From Hydrogenophaga sp. (GTDB taxonomy: Bacteria > Pseudomonadota > Gammaproteobacteria > Burkholderiales > Burkholderiaceae_C), in assembly GCA_011390855.1 (NCBI GenBank), contig JAABRN010000553.1, forward strand, positions 1-13,695: a stretch of DNA of 13,695 bases. The letters are read 5' to 3'. The notes beneath the pieces were generated by a model. It made no database searches and was not told the DNA's origin. It saw only the letters and a program-made list of their open reading frames with translations. The translations under genes were made by a program, and so were the position numbers. Below, piece by piece: positions 1 through 10,408 of the stretch. Positions within the stretch are counted from its first letter, which is position 1. Every line of letters begins with the position of its first letter.

Positions 1-1769
1 ACGGTAGCCCTCCTGAGGTTGTGGAAGTGCTTCAGGCCACCACCCTGGCCACGGCACCGGCGAACGCACCTGCAGCGAGCGCTCCCGAGCCTGCAACCGT
101 GGTCACCCCGGAACCTGCCGCTGTGGCCGTCGCCGCCAAACCTGCCAACGGCACGCGCGATCTGGAGATTCACATTGGTCCGCTGGATAATCTGACGCAG
201 GCCGATGGCATTGCGGAACTGTTTCGCGACATCACTGGCCTGGGCCAGATTGAAACGCTGCCCTGCGACGAACCCGACAAACGCATCTTCCGGGCTCAGA
301 CCACCGCCACCGACACCGACTTGCTGGACCTGTTCACGTTCCACGTGAGCCGCGAACAGATCAGAATCGTCGAGGCTGCTGTGCCCGCTACAGCACCGCC
401 ACCCGCCACCGCCCCGGCATCAGCAACGGCATCGGCTCCAAAAGCGCAAGAAGGCAAAGACTTTGGCTTTTTTGATGATGCGCCGGGTATGCCAACCACA
501 GCCGCGACGACGGATGCCGGCCCTGCTGTCGGTGCGCCCGTCATTCTGGAAGCCGCAAAGCCAGCCCCCAAAACGGAAGCGCGTACCGCAGCCCCGGCCC
601 AGCTCGAATCGAGCACGCTGCGTGTCTCGGTGAGCAAGGTTGACCAGCTCATCAACCTGGTGGGCGAACTGGTCATCACGCAAGCCATGCTGGCACAAAA
701 GAGCCGCGCGCTCGACAACGGAGCCAATCAGCCCCTGCTGGCCGACCTGGCCGACCTGGACCGCAACACCCGCGACCTGCAGGAAGCGGTGATGTCGATC
801 CGCATGATTCCGATGTCGGTGGTGTTCAACCGCTTCCCGCGCATGCTGCGCGACCTGACTGCCAAGTTGGGCAAGAAGGTCGAACTCATCACGCATGGCG
901 AGTCCACCGAACTCGACAAGGGCCTGATCGAAAAGATCACCGACCCGCTGACCCACCTGATCCGCAACAGCGCCGACCATGGCATTGAAATGCCAGAAGA
1001 CCGCCGGGCGCGCGGCAAGTCCGAGCACGGCACCATCACCCTCTCGGCCAGCCACCAGGGCGGCAGCATCCTGATTGAAGTGCGCGACGACGGCAAGGGC
1101 CTTTCGCGCGAGAAGCTGCTGAGCAAGGCGCGCGAAAAAGGCATCGATGCGCCCGACAGCATGAGCGACAACGAGGTCTGGAACCTGATCTTTGCACCCG
1201 GTTTCTCCACCGCCGCTGAAGTGACCGATGTGTCGGGTCGTGGCGTGGGCATGGATGTGGTCAAGAAGAACATCACCGCACTCAATGGCACGGTCGAGAT
1301 CGACTCCTCCGAAGGTTTTGGCATGAGTGTGAAGGTGCGCCTTCCGCTGACGCTGGCCATCATGGATGGCATGTCGGTACGCGTGAGTGACGAGGTCTAT
1401 ATTCTTCCGCTGGCGAGCGTCATCGAATCGTTCCAGATCAAACCGAGCGACATCAACACCGTGGCCCAAGGCGCGCAGGTGGTCAAGGTACGCGAGGAGT
1501 ACATGCCGGTGATCGAACTGGAGCGCGTGTTCCAGGTGCCGCGATTCGAGTTCAACGGCACCAGCCCGATCATGGTCGTGGTCGAAGCCGACGGTTCGCG
1601 AGTGGCGCTCATGGTCGACGAGCTGCTCGGCCAGCAACAGGTGGTGATCAAGAACCTGGAATCGAACTACCGCAAGGTACCTAACGTTTCGGGTGCCACG
1701 ATCCTGGGCGACGGCAAGGTTGCGCTCATCCTGGACACATCAGGTCTGATCCGTCGTTCAAGGCATTAA
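1..1769 (+). CDS. cheA: Chemotaxis histidine kinase CheA, 5'-truncated by the window edge
   Basis: CheA is the cytoplasmic kinase that, in complex with receptors and CheW, phosphorylates CheY and CheB. The frame is open to the left edge, with codons reading through from base 3, so the GTG at 21 is probably internal and the N-terminal HPt (P1) domain lies outside. Counting from base 21: a P2-like CheY/CheB-binding domain at about 47-119, flanked by Pro/Ala linkers; P3 dimerisation from L195 (LESSTLRVSVSKVDQL); P4 ATPase with N-box H312-G321 (HLIRNSADHG), G1 D357-G360 (DGKG) and G2 G406-G410 (GRGVG); and a CheW-like P5 domain from about 445 to the end. All ATP-binding motifs are intact. The E. 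coli-type P2 and the neighbouring cheR-cheD-cheB support a true chemotaxis CheA rather than a generic kinase. The stop is at 1767-1769, 78 bases before cheR. Confidence 0.96.
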   Translation, partial: GSPPEVVEVLQATTLATAPANAPAASAPEPATVVTPEPAAVAVAAKPANGTRDLEIHIGPLDNLTQADGIAELFRDITGLGQIETLPCDEPDKRIFRAQTTATDTDLLDLFTFHVSREQIRIVEAAVPATAPPPATAPASATASAPKAQEGKDFGFFDDAPGMPTTAATTDAGPAVGAPVILEAAKPAPKTEARTAAPAQLESSTLRVSVSKVDQLINLVGELVITQAMLAQKSRALDNGANQPLLADLADLDRNTRDLQEAVMSIRMIPMSVVFNRFPRMLRDLTAKLGKKVELITHGESTELDKGLIEKITDPLTHLIRNSADHGIEMPEDRRARGKSEHGTITLSASHQGGSILIEVRDDGKGLSREKLLSKAREKGIDAPDSMSDNEVWNLIFAPGFSTAAEVTDVSGRGVGMDVVKKNITALNGTVEIDSSEGFGMSVKVRLPLTLAIMDGMSVRVSDEVYILPLASVIESFQIKPSDINTVAQGAQVVKVREEYMPVIELERVFQVPRFEFNGTSPIMVVVEADGSRVALMVDELLGQQQVVIKNLESNYRKVPNVSGATILGDGKVALILDTSGLIRRSRH

Positions 1770-1847
1770 GAACACCGCAAGCCACTGCGACGCGCCACCA
1801 CCCGTTGCGCTCGCCAAAGCCAGCCACCCCACAGACAGGATCCCTCG

Positions 1848-2732
1848 ATGCTGCAGCAGACTTCTCCTACCAAACGCGCGCCTGTCGTGGCAGCTCGTCA
1901 AGCCATGGCCGAAGACGGCCCACTGGTCGAGGGCCGGGAGTTTGTCTGGAGCGATGCCGACTTCTCGCGCATCAAGGCGCTGATCTACAAAAAGGCGGGC
2001 ATCAGTCTGCACGACGGCAAACATGCCATGGTCTACAGCCGCGTGTCGCGCCGCCTGCGCGAAACCGGTCACGCCAGTTTCAAGACTTACCTCGACTGGC
2101 TGGAGCAGCACGATGGAGCCGAGTGGCAGGAATTCATCAACGCGCTGACCACCAACCTCACCGCTTTCTTCCGCGAACAGCACCACTTCGCCATCCTCGC
2201 GGAACAGATGGCAGCAAAGCGCAGCCAGTCCTGGCGCATCTGGTGCTCAGCGGCATCCACCGGGGAAGAGCCCTACTCCATCGCCATCACCGCCACCGAA
2301 GCACTGGGTGCCAGCGGCTCGTTCCAGATTGTCAATAGCGACATCGACACCAAGGTGCTGGCCACTGCGGCCCGCGGCGTCTACAAGAGCGAAGGTGTCA
2401 AGGGGCTTTCGCCAGAACAGCTGCAACGGCACTTCATGCGTGGCAAGGGGGCAAACGCCGGCTTCATGCGTGTGAAGCCCGAACTCCAGAAACACATGGA
2501 GTTCCTCACGGTCAACCTGATCCAGGACCTGCCGTTTCGCGAACCGTTCGATGTGGTCTTCTGCCGCAACGTGATGATCTATTTTGATGCGGCCACCCAG
2601 CGCCAGGTGCTGGAGCGCATTCACCGCGTGATGAAGCCCGGTGGCATGCTGTTCGTTGGTCATGCCGAAAATTTCAGCGATGCGCGCAACCTGTTTGTGT
2701 TGCGCGGAAAGACGGTCTATGAGCGCGTTTGA
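1848..2732 (+). CDS. cheR: Chemotaxis protein methyltransferase CheR
   Basis: CheR transfers methyl groups from S-adenosylmethionine to receptor glutamates in adaptation. The product has 294 residues, the usual size. The N-terminal CheR domain spans about 30-97 (DADFSRIKALIYKKAGISL). The SAM-dependent methyltransferase domain follows, with the family motif FFRE at 107-110, the SAM-binding stretch WCSAASTGEEPYS at 132-144, an acidic D165/D167 after strand 2, and DVVFCRNVMIYFD at 235-247. The ATG at 1848 has an AGGA Shine-Dalgarno sequence at 1837-1840, seven bases upstream. About 25 poorly conserved residues precede the domain, so a later start such as M20 cannot be excluded. No C-terminal receptor-binding or TPR extension is present. 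The end overlaps cheD by 14 bases. Confidence 0.96.
   Translation: MLQQTSPTKRAPVVAARQAMAEDGPLVEGREFVWSDADFSRIKALIYKKAGISLHDGKHAMVYSRVSRRLRETGHASFKTYLDWLEQHDGAEWQEFINALTTNLTAFFREQHHFAILAEQMAAKRSQSWRIWCSAASTGEEPYSIAITATEALGASGSFQIVNSDIDTKVLATAARGVYKSEGVKGLSPEQLQRHFMRGKGANAGFMRVKPELQKHMEFLTVNLIQDLPFREPFDVVFCRNVMIYFDAATQRQVLERIHRVMKPGGMLFVGHAENFSDARNLFVLRGKTVYERV
2706..2711 (+). promoter_or_regulatory. Ribosome binding site inside cheR that sets the cheD start
   Basis: GGAAAG lies seven bases before the ATG at 2719, inside the last codons of cheR. It supports translation of cheD from 2719 rather than from the longer in-frame ATG at 2641. Confidence 0.6.
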
Positions 2733-3402
2733 ATCCACCACTGCGCTGGCTTTTGGTCGTTCTGGCGGCATGGCGCCTTCCGTGCGCAGCACCAATCTGG
2801 ACGTGCTGAAGTCGCGCGCCTCAAAACCTGGCGAGGCGTCGTTCTTCTATCACGACCACCACTTTCAACACGACTCGGTGAAAGTGCTGCCTGGCGAGTA
2901 CTACGTCACCGCCGACGACATGCTGATCATGACGGTGCTGGGCTCTTGTATCGCCGCCTGCATCTGGGACCCCCGGGTGCGCGTGGGGGGCATGAACCAT
3001 TTCATGCTGCCCGAGGGCGGTGGCGACACCTCTGGGCGCTACGGCTCGTACGCCATGGAGCTGCTGATCAACGAGATGATGAAGCTGGGCGCCAGGCGCG
3101 AGCACATGCAGGCCAAGGTATTTGGTGGTGGCCAGGTGATGCACACCTTCACCACGATGAACGTGGGCGAGCGCAACACCAAGTTTGTGCTTGACTACCT
3201 GCAGACCGAACGCATCGCGATTGTTTCCAAGGATGTGCTCGACATCCACCCACGCAAGGTGTGCTACTTCCCGGCCACAGGCAAAGCCATGTGCAAGCGG
3301 TTGGCGCATTCGCATCCGGAAACGCTTGAAACACAGGAACGCAAGGGAAGCGCTGCCACCGTGGCCAAGTCCACATCGGGTGGCTCGGTCGACCTGTTCT
3401 GA
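2719..3402 (+). CDS. cheD: Chemoreceptor glutamine deamidase CheD
   Basis: CheD deamidates specific glutamines of chemoreceptors, creating methylation sites, and in some bacteria cooperates with CheC. The product has 227 residues, somewhat longer than the shortest CheD proteins because of about 45 N-terminal residues before FFYHDHHF. The catalytic Cys is C77 in VLGSCIAAC and the catalytic His is H94 in GGMNHFMLP. Their 17-residue spacing equals C27-H44 of the Thermotoga enzyme, and T72 is the likely counterpart of its T21. A glycine-rich KVFGGGQVM segment follows. The start at 2719 is chosen because of the GGAAAG at 2706-2711 and because residues before it read as out-of-frame cheR. The gene overlaps cheR by 14 bases, pointing to coupled translation. 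Confidence 0.95.
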   Translation: MSAFESTTALAFGRSGGMAPSVRSTNLDVLKSRASKPGEASFFYHDHHFQHDSVKVLPGEYYVTADDMLIMTVLGSCIAACIWDPRVRVGGMNHFMLPEGGGDTSGRYGSYAMELLINEMMKLGARREHMQAKVFGGGQVMHTFTTMNVGERNTKFVLDYLQTERIAIVSKDVLDIHPRKVCYFPATGKAMCKRLAHSHPETLETQERKGSAATVAKSTSGGSVDLF

Positions 3403-3405
3403 AAC

Positions 3406-3412
3406 GAGGGAG
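3406..3412 (+). promoter_or_regulatory. Ribosome binding site of cheB
   Basis: GAGGGAG, seven bases before the cheB ATG at 3420, sits in the 17-base gap after the cheD stop. Confidence 0.7.
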
Positions 3413-3419
3413 ACAAAAA

Positions 3420-4523
3420 ATGGCCAAGATACGTGTGGTGGTGGTGGACGACTCTGCGCTGGTGCGCAGTCTGCTGAACGAAATCATCAACCGCCAGCAC
3501 GACATGGAGTGCGTGGGGGCTGCGGCCGATCCGCTGGTCGCGCGCGAGATGATCCGCGAACTCAATCCCGACGTGATCACGCTGGATGTGGAAATGCCAC
3601 GCATGGACGGTCTGGAGTTTCTCTCCCGCCTCATGCGCCTGCGACCCATGCCAGTGGTGATGGTCTCCACGCTGACCGAACAGGGGGCCGACATCACGTT
3701 GCGCGCGCTGGAGATGGGTGCAGTGGATTTTGTGGCCAAGCCCCGCATCGGGGTGAGCAGCGGCCTGAACGAACTCGCCGGCGACATCGTCGACAAGATC
3801 CGCGTGGCCGCGGCCGCCCATGTGCGCCGCCTTGCGGCACCGTCAACCGCGGCGGCAATTCCGCACGGCAGCTCTGGCGCCAGCGCGGGTGCCGAGCCGC
3901 CACGCGCACCGCTGCCGCGCATGTCCACCGAAAAAATCATCTGCATAGGCTCGTCCACCGGTGGCACCGAAGCCATTCGGGAAGTATTGGTGCCCATGCC
4001 TGCCGACTCACCCGGCATCGTCATCACCCAGCACATGCCGCCGGGCTTCACCACCAGCTTTGCGGCGCGACTGAACGGGCTGTGCAAGATTCGCGTGGCC
4101 GAGGCACAGGACGGCCAGCGCATCCTGCCCGGTCATGCGTACATCGCGCCGGGTGGCCGGCATCTGCGCATCGATCGCAGTGGTTCCAACTATGTTGCGG
4201 TGGTCGAAGACAGCGAGCCCGTCAACCGGCACCGCCCGTCGGTCGAGGTGTTGTTCAAATCCGCTGCGCGCGTGCTGGGGCCGAATGCCCTGGGCATCAT
4301 GCTCACCGGCATGGGAGCCGACGGTGCACAGGCCATGCGCGAGATGAAGGACGCCGGTAGCTACAACTACGTGCAGGACGAAGCCACCTGTGTGGTGTTC
4401 GGCATGCCACGAATGGCCATCCAGTACGGAGCAGCGCATGAGGTCTTGCCATTGCAGCAGATCGCACCCGCCCTGCTGGCGCGTCTTGCAAGCAATCCGT
4501 CAGCTGTCAGGCACAGGATTTAA
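3420..4523 (+). CDS. cheB: Protein-glutamate methylesterase / response regulator CheB
   Basis: CheB removes methyl groups from receptors, and also deamidates them in many species; CheA activates it by phosphorylation. The product has 367 residues, slightly above E. coli CheB. The receiver domain spans 1-125 with D10/D11, phospho-acceptor D56 ([10 protein letters not shown]) and K107 (VAKPR). An Ala/Pro/Ser-rich linker follows at about 135-165. The methylesterase domain has the catalytic triad S179 (GSSTGG), H205 ([10 protein letters not shown]) and D301 (MGADGA). The S-to-H (26) and H-to-D (96) spacings match S164/H190/D286 of the Salmonella enzyme exactly. It is the last classical che gene in this block; 140 to 150 bases separate it from the next gene. 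Confidence 0.97.
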   Translation: MAKIRVVVVDDSALVRSLLNEIINRQHDMECVGAAADPLVAREMIRELNPDVITLDVEMPRMDGLEFLSRLMRLRPMPVVMVSTLTEQGADITLRALEMGAVDFVAKPRIGVSSGLNELAGDIVDKIRVAAAAHVRRLAAPSTAAAIPHGSSGASAGAEPPRAPLPRMSTEKIICIGSSTGGTEAIREVLVPMPADSPGIVITQHMPPGFTTSFAARLNGLCKIRVAEAQDGQRILPGHAYIAPGGRHLRIDRSGSNYVAVVEDSEPVNRHRPSVEVLFKSAARVLGPNALGIMLTGMGADGAQAMREMKDAGSYNYVQDEATCVVFGMPRMAIQYGAAHEVLPLQQIAPALLARLASNPSAVRHRI

Positions 4524-4672
4524 CATGTCATCATGTGTTTGCGCGGGGAAGGTACCGCCTGTGGTCGGCCGACTTCGATGTTGCGAGCGCGCTTGGTAGG
4601 GGCTGTGGCTTTTCCAGCGCCGCCGACTCTAGCGCCTTGAAATCAGAGTTTGCTCCCTTTTGTATGGCCACC

Positions 4673-5178
4673 ATGAACACCCGTCGTTTCTTTTTCCAAT
4701 CGGTGCTTGCGTTGTCGAGCCTGCTTGGTGCCTTCGCGTTCGCACTTGAAGCACCGACAGAGCGGCCCATCCTGACCATTTCTGGCGCGATCGAAATGAA
4801 GAACGCAGGCGCCGTGGCCCGCTTCGACATGAAGATGATCGAGGCGCTGCCACAGCACAGCTTCACGACCCGCACACCCTGGTTTGACAAGCCTGTTCAG
4901 TTCACCGGTCCACTGCTGGCCGACGTGATGAAAGCGGTGGGAGCCAAAGGCAGCGCGTTGATGGCAACGGCCATCAACGACTACACCATCACCATCCCGA
5001 TGGACGATGTCACCGGGCGCAAGGTGATCATGGCCCGACTAATCGATGGCCAGCCAATCCCGGTGCGCGAGAAGGGGCCGCTGTTCGTGGTCTACCCGTT
5101 TGACAGTGACGCCACCCTTCGCACCTCCACCTTTTACGAACGCTCCATCTGGCAACTCAAGGCACTGGAAGTTCGCCC

Positions 5179-5182
<4 letters not shown>
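4673..5182 (+). CDS. Exported small protein of the molybdopterin-oxidoreductase (SUOX) fold, cysteine-free
   Basis: The product has 169 residues. The N-terminus MNTRRFFFQSVLALSS is a signal sequence with a twin-arginine-like T3-R4-R5-x-F and a hydrophobic core to about residue 24, so the protein is probably periplasmic. Residues 33-169 resemble the oxidoreductase molybdopterin-binding domain (sulfite-oxidase family), for example TPWFDKPVQFTGPLL, INDYTITIPMDD and PIPVREKGPLFVVYPFD. The sequence contains no cysteine, so the cysteine that ligates Mo in sulfite oxidase is absent and catalysis by that mechanism is unlikely. The stop overlaps the next kinase's start (ATGA), indicating a partner role, perhaps as ligand-binding accessory to the kinase; that is inference. 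An ATG at 4664 (three more residues) is an equally possible start, and neither has a clear Shine-Dalgarno. Confidence 0.8.
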
Positions 5183-7464
<2,282 letters not shown>

Positions 7465-7466
7465 TG

Positions 7467-7493
7467 GGAGCCGCGCTCGAACCGAAGGGCTCC
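7467..7493 (+). terminator. Weak inverted repeat behind kinase copy 1
   Basis: GGAGCC at 7467-7472 can pair with GGCTCC at 7488-7493 around a 15-base loop, three bases after the stop. It lacks a T-run, so intrinsic termination is doubtful. Confidence 0.2.
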
Positions 7494-7680
7494 ATTGCTG
7501 TGCAGTCTCCGCTCCGTCGGGTCCGCGCGATCCGCTGCAGCGCACACGCGCTGGACATCTGCGATCTGCGCGTCAAAGCAGGCGTGGGTGTGAAAGCGTG
7601 ATCCCATATGCGAGCCGTTTTCCAGGCAGGAAACGAGACACCGGTCCCCTCATCAAGCAGTGGGATCGTCGTACCTTCAT

Positions 7681-7695
7681 ACTGCATAACGCAGT
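7681..7695. repeat. Short perfect inverted repeat, possible operator
   Basis: ACTGC-ATAAC-GCAGT forms a 15-base dyad in the gap upstream of kinase copy 2. It may be a regulator site or chance; arms of five are short. Confidence 0.2.
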
Positions 7696-7823
7696 GACCA
7701 AAATGCTACGCTCACCGAACCACATTTTCCAACGGCAAGACCGACCTTTTCTTCTCTGAACACCGCACCCCATCCCCTCGATCTGCGCCATCCAGCCTGA
7801 CGCACCCACTGAATGACGCCTAC

Positions 7824-7868
7824 TTGCCACCCCTGGCTCATCGCCGCGATAGACCGGCCGGCGAATCG
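7824..7868 (+). promoter_or_regulatory. Tentative promoter with overlapping palindrome upstream of kinase copy 2
   Basis: TTGCCA at 7824-7829 (five of six to the sigma-70 -35 consensus) is followed after 18 bases by GATAGA at 7848-7853, a poor -10. A 22-base imperfect palindrome (CGAT...CCGGCCGG...ATCG, 8 of 11 pairs) at 7847-7868 overlaps the -10, as an operator would. This is suggestive only. Confidence 0.2.
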
Positions 7869-7920
7869 GGTGCACTGCGCGCGCGGCAATGCCCTGATCA
7901 CAATCAAGCGCCACCACCCT

Positions 7921-7927
7921 GAGGGGG
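7921..7927 (+). promoter_or_regulatory. Ribosome binding site of kinase copy 2
   Basis: GAGGGGG, four bases before the ATG at 7932, supports this start. It contrasts with copy 1, which relies on stop-start overlap. Confidence 0.6.
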
Positions 7928-7931
7928 CGCA

Positions 7932-10208
7932 ATGAGTGAGAGATGGAACCTGGCCAATTGGCGAGGTCGCCATTGGGCAGGCGCCATGGCGGTGTTGCTG
8001 GCGCTCACGCTTCTTCCTCTTGGCTGGGTGCAATGGCAGCAATTCAAGCTCACGTCAGCACCAGGCACTCAACCGTTCGACGCTTTTGCACACCAGCTCG
8101 GTCAGGTCGAAAGTACGCTGGCGCGGTTGAGCGACCATCTTCAGGCGGCGACCCGCCCTAACGCCACCCCCTCATCCGACACGCTGCGGCTGCACAGCGA
8201 GACGCTTGCAACGCAAGCGCAGCAGTTGCAGGAACCGGCACTTTCAGAAGCCCCTGACAGCCCACCTCAGCCCACATCGGCACTGGATCTTTTGCGCAGC
8301 TTCACGGAGGCCTCAAGGGCCATGTTGGCCGGTCCTTCCGGCATCAACACCGCATCACTGGCCCAGCTATCCTCCCTGGCCGGCGAACTGCAGTCTTCGC
8401 TCAAGGCCCTCGCTCATCAGGTGCAGCTGCAGAAAGCGCAGTGGGCACAACAGCATCAGCAACGGCTACGGCGTCTGGCATGGATGGAAGCTGCGTTGAT
8501 TGCGCTGCTCGCAATTGGCGCAGCAGGGCTGATGGCCTTTCTGGTGGTTCACATGCGCCGCCAGGTCCGGCGGTTCCAGAAGCTGCAAAAGATCAGCAAC
8601 CGGCTGGCGCATGCCCGGGACGAGGCCGAGCAGGCAAACCACGGCAAGAGTGTGTTTCTGGCCAACATGAGTCATGAAATTCGCACGCCGTTCCAGGGAC
8701 TTCTGGGCATGCTTGATCTGCTGGAAGAGCCCCACCTGTCTGGCCGCCAGCGCGACTACATCCAGACCGCCCGCGACTCCGCGCTGCATCTGCTCGGTGT
8801 GCTCAACGACATCCTCGACGTCGCGACGATGGACTCCGGCACGCTCAAGCTCTCGCACACGCCCACCCATCTGAAGCGCCTGGTGCAGGATGTGGAGACC
8901 CGAATGCAGGGATCGGCCCGCGACAAAGGACTGGCGCTGGATGTCTACACCGCCGGCGACTTGCCCGAATGGGTGCTCACCGACGCCACGCGGTTGCGTC
9001 AGATCGTGTTCAATCTTCTGAGCAACGCCATCAAGTTCACCTCGTCAGGCAGCGTGATCGCTGAGGTCGCGCGAGCGCCCGACAGGCGCGATGGCGTGGT
9101 CATCACCGTGCGCGACACCGGCTCCGGCATGGATGAAGACACCCTCAAGCATCTGTTCACCCGCTTCTACCAGGCCGACAGCTCACTGCGCCGCCGCGCG
9201 GGTGGCAGTGGCCTGGGCCTCGAAATTTCCCGCAACCTTGCCCGCATGATGGGAGGCGACATCGAGGTGCAGAGCCAGCCAGGCGTGGGATCGGTGTTCA
9301 CCGTCACGCTCGCTCTGCCGGAAACCGCAGCACCGCCCCTGGACGTCGCCGAGGTGCCGAAGGCGAACAAACGCTCCACCCCGCTGCGTGTGCTGGTGGC
9401 TGAAGACCATCCCATCAACCTCAAGTACATGAGCATCCTGCTGGAAAACATGGGGCACAGCGCCGTGTTTTGCGAGAACGGACAGGAGGCGCTGGACCTG
9501 CTGGCGCAAGAAAAATTTGACGTGGTGCTGCTCGACTACCACATGCCTGTGCTCGACGGCCTGGCCACCACCGAAGCCATTCGCGCGCTCGACGGCCCCG
9601 CTGCCAGGACCAAGGTGATCCTGATCACCGCCGACGTGGTGAACGACACACGCAAGCGCGCCAGCGAAGTTGGTGTGGACGCTTTCACCAGCAAGCCATT
9701 GCAAGCGGACGACCTGCTGAGGGCATTGCAGCATTGCGGCCTGCTGGCATCCGATGCGACGGACACAGATAGGACCGGGCCACACTCAAGCCTCGGTGGT
9801 CTGTTCCCGGTCTCTGCCTACGAACTTCCCGTGCGGTTGCCTGAAGAACAAGATCCCTCGACCCTGATCGACAGCGAGTCTTTCACCGACATCGCCTCGC
9901 TGATGCCGGAGGAAACACTGGCAGAGTTGTTGTCCACCCTGTTCAAACCGCCTGACGGCTCGGTGCACCTGCTGCTGGCGGCGCTGGACAACCGAGAGCT
10001 CGCTGCGGTGGGCTACAACGCCCACAAGCTCAAGGGTACGGCCATGCTCATGGGTTTCAGGGCCATCGTGCGAACCGCTGCGCGCATCGAGGAGATGGTC
10101 CACAAGGGTGAAGACCCGTGCACCGGCGGCCTGAGCCAACAGCTTCGCCGCGACATGGAGCACACCCAGGGGGCGCTGGGACAATTCGGGGTGCGCGAAG
10201 TGCGCTGA
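7932..10208 (+). CDS. Membrane hybrid sensor histidine kinase (HisKA-HATPase-REC-HPt), copy 2
   Basis: The product has 758 residues and is a paralogue of the kinase at 5179-7464 with the same domain order. TM1 is at about 14-34 (PLGWVQWQQ shared in form with copy 1) and TM2 at about 184-208. The periplasmic region between them is Ala/Gln/Ser/Pro-rich, and the RYDVFYSR motif of copy 1 is not found. Active-site residues are intact: H248 (SHEIRTPFQG), N365, G1 D395-G399 (DTGSG), G2 GGSGLGL, receiver E491/D492, D535 and K588, and HPt H698 (AHKLKGTA). Long runs in HisKA, HATPase and REC match copy 1 nearly word for word, so the pair arose by duplication. It has its own ribosome site after a 467-base gap, so it may be expressed separately. 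The signal sensed and the downstream regulator are unknown. Confidence 0.93.
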   Translation: MSERWNLANWRGRHWAGAMAVLLALTLLPLGWVQWQQFKLTSAPGTQPFDAFAHQLGQVESTLARLSDHLQAATRPNATPSSDTLRLHSETLATQAQQLQEPALSEAPDSPPQPTSALDLLRSFTEASRAMLAGPSGINTASLAQLSSLAGELQSSLKALAHQVQLQKAQWAQQHQQRLRRLAWMEAALIALLAIGAAGLMAFLVVHMRRQVRRFQKLQKISNRLAHARDEAEQANHGKSVFLANMSHEIRTPFQGLLGMLDLLEEPHLSGRQRDYIQTARDSALHLLGVLNDILDVATMDSGTLKLSHTPTHLKRLVQDVETRMQGSARDKGLALDVYTAGDLPEWVLTDATRLRQIVFNLLSNAIKFTSSGSVIAEVARAPDRRDGVVITVRDTGSGMDEDTLKHLFTRFYQADSSLRRRAGGSGLGLEISRNLARMMGGDIEVQSQPGVGSVFTVTLALPETAAPPLDVAEVPKANKRSTPLRVLVAEDHPINLKYMSILLENMGHSAVFCENGQEALDLLAQEKFDVVLLDYHMPVLDGLATTEAIRALDGPAARTKVILITADVVNDTRKRASEVGVDAFTSKPLQADDLLRALQHCGLLASDATDTDRTGPHSSLGGLFPVSAYELPVRLPEEQDPSTLIDSESFTDIASLMPEETLAELLSTLFKPPDGSVHLLLAALDNRELAAVGYNAHKLKGTAMLMGFRAIVRTAARIEEMVHKGEDPCTGGLSQQLRRDMEHTQGALGQFGVREVR

Positions 10209-10213
10209 ACAAG

Positions 10214-10238
10214 GGCCACGGATCGACGCTCCGTGGCC
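10214..10238. terminator. Hairpin terminator after kinase copy 2
   Basis: GGCCACGGA (10214-10222) and TCCGTGGCC (10230-10238) form a perfect 9-bp stem with a 7-base loop, five bases after the stop. There is no T-run on the + strand and only a short T-rich stretch on the - strand. It probably ends the sensory block and may also serve the convergent gene at 10409. Confidence 0.6.
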
Positions 10239-10408
10239 AGCAAAGGCTGTGACGGGAGACTTCGAAAGAGTCCCCCTGGATGCATGCGCTGCAAAGGCCG
10301 TTTTCAGCTTTGCCTATGAGGTCTGGGCGTGAAGCTTTTGTACCCCGGCTTGAATCCAGATGCGAAAGCCTGCACAAACGGCGGGGTCGCCACCAGACGG
10401 CTACAGCG

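Larger units (their letters stand above)
7465..7931 (+). other. 467-base gap between the two kinase genes, no credible gene
   Basis: I see no coding sequence with both a ribosome site and recognisable protein character here. Minus-strand open frames covering it are Arg/Ser/Trp-rich and overlap the kinases. The gap holds a GGAGCC/GGCTCC inverted repeat just behind copy 1 (7467-7493), ACTGC/GCAGT around a 5-base loop (7681-7695), an imperfect palindrome centred on CCGGCCGG (7847-7868), and the copy 2 ribosome site at its right end. It probably carries the end of the first transcript and a separate promoter for the second kinase. Confidence 0.5.

Noticed and set aside
420..1637. Long minus-strand open frame (405 codons) opposite cheA
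   Set aside because: It is His/Asp/Gln/Ala-rich with no family likeness and lies exactly opposite conserved CheA domains; it is a GC-rich shadow.
2641..2718. Longer cheD start at 2641
   Set aside because: The extra residues are Cys/Met-rich and are cheR read in another frame; the ATG at 2719 has a ribosome site.
3149..4123. Minus-strand open frame of 324 codons opposite cheD and cheB
   Set aside because: It is Ser/Arg/Met-rich, spans the junction of two well-supported genes and has no recognisable motif.
3185..4360. Plus-strand open frame of 391 codons running from cheD into cheB
   Set aside because: It is an alternate frame of two conserved genes with Arg/His/Cys-rich composition; a shadow.
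4523..4536. ACATG/CATGT hairpin at the cheB stop
   Set aside because: A five-base stem with no T-run is too weak to call as a terminator.
4535..4663. GTG start at 4535 for the exported Moco-fold protein
   Set aside because: It would bury the signal peptide behind about 45 unrelated residues and has no ribosome site; starts at 4664 or 4673 put the twin-arginine sequence at the N-terminus.
7573..8042. Overlapping minus-strand open frames in the gap between the kinases
   Set aside because: They are Arg/Trp-rich, lack ribosome sites and extend into the start of kinase copy 2; no protein family is recognisable.
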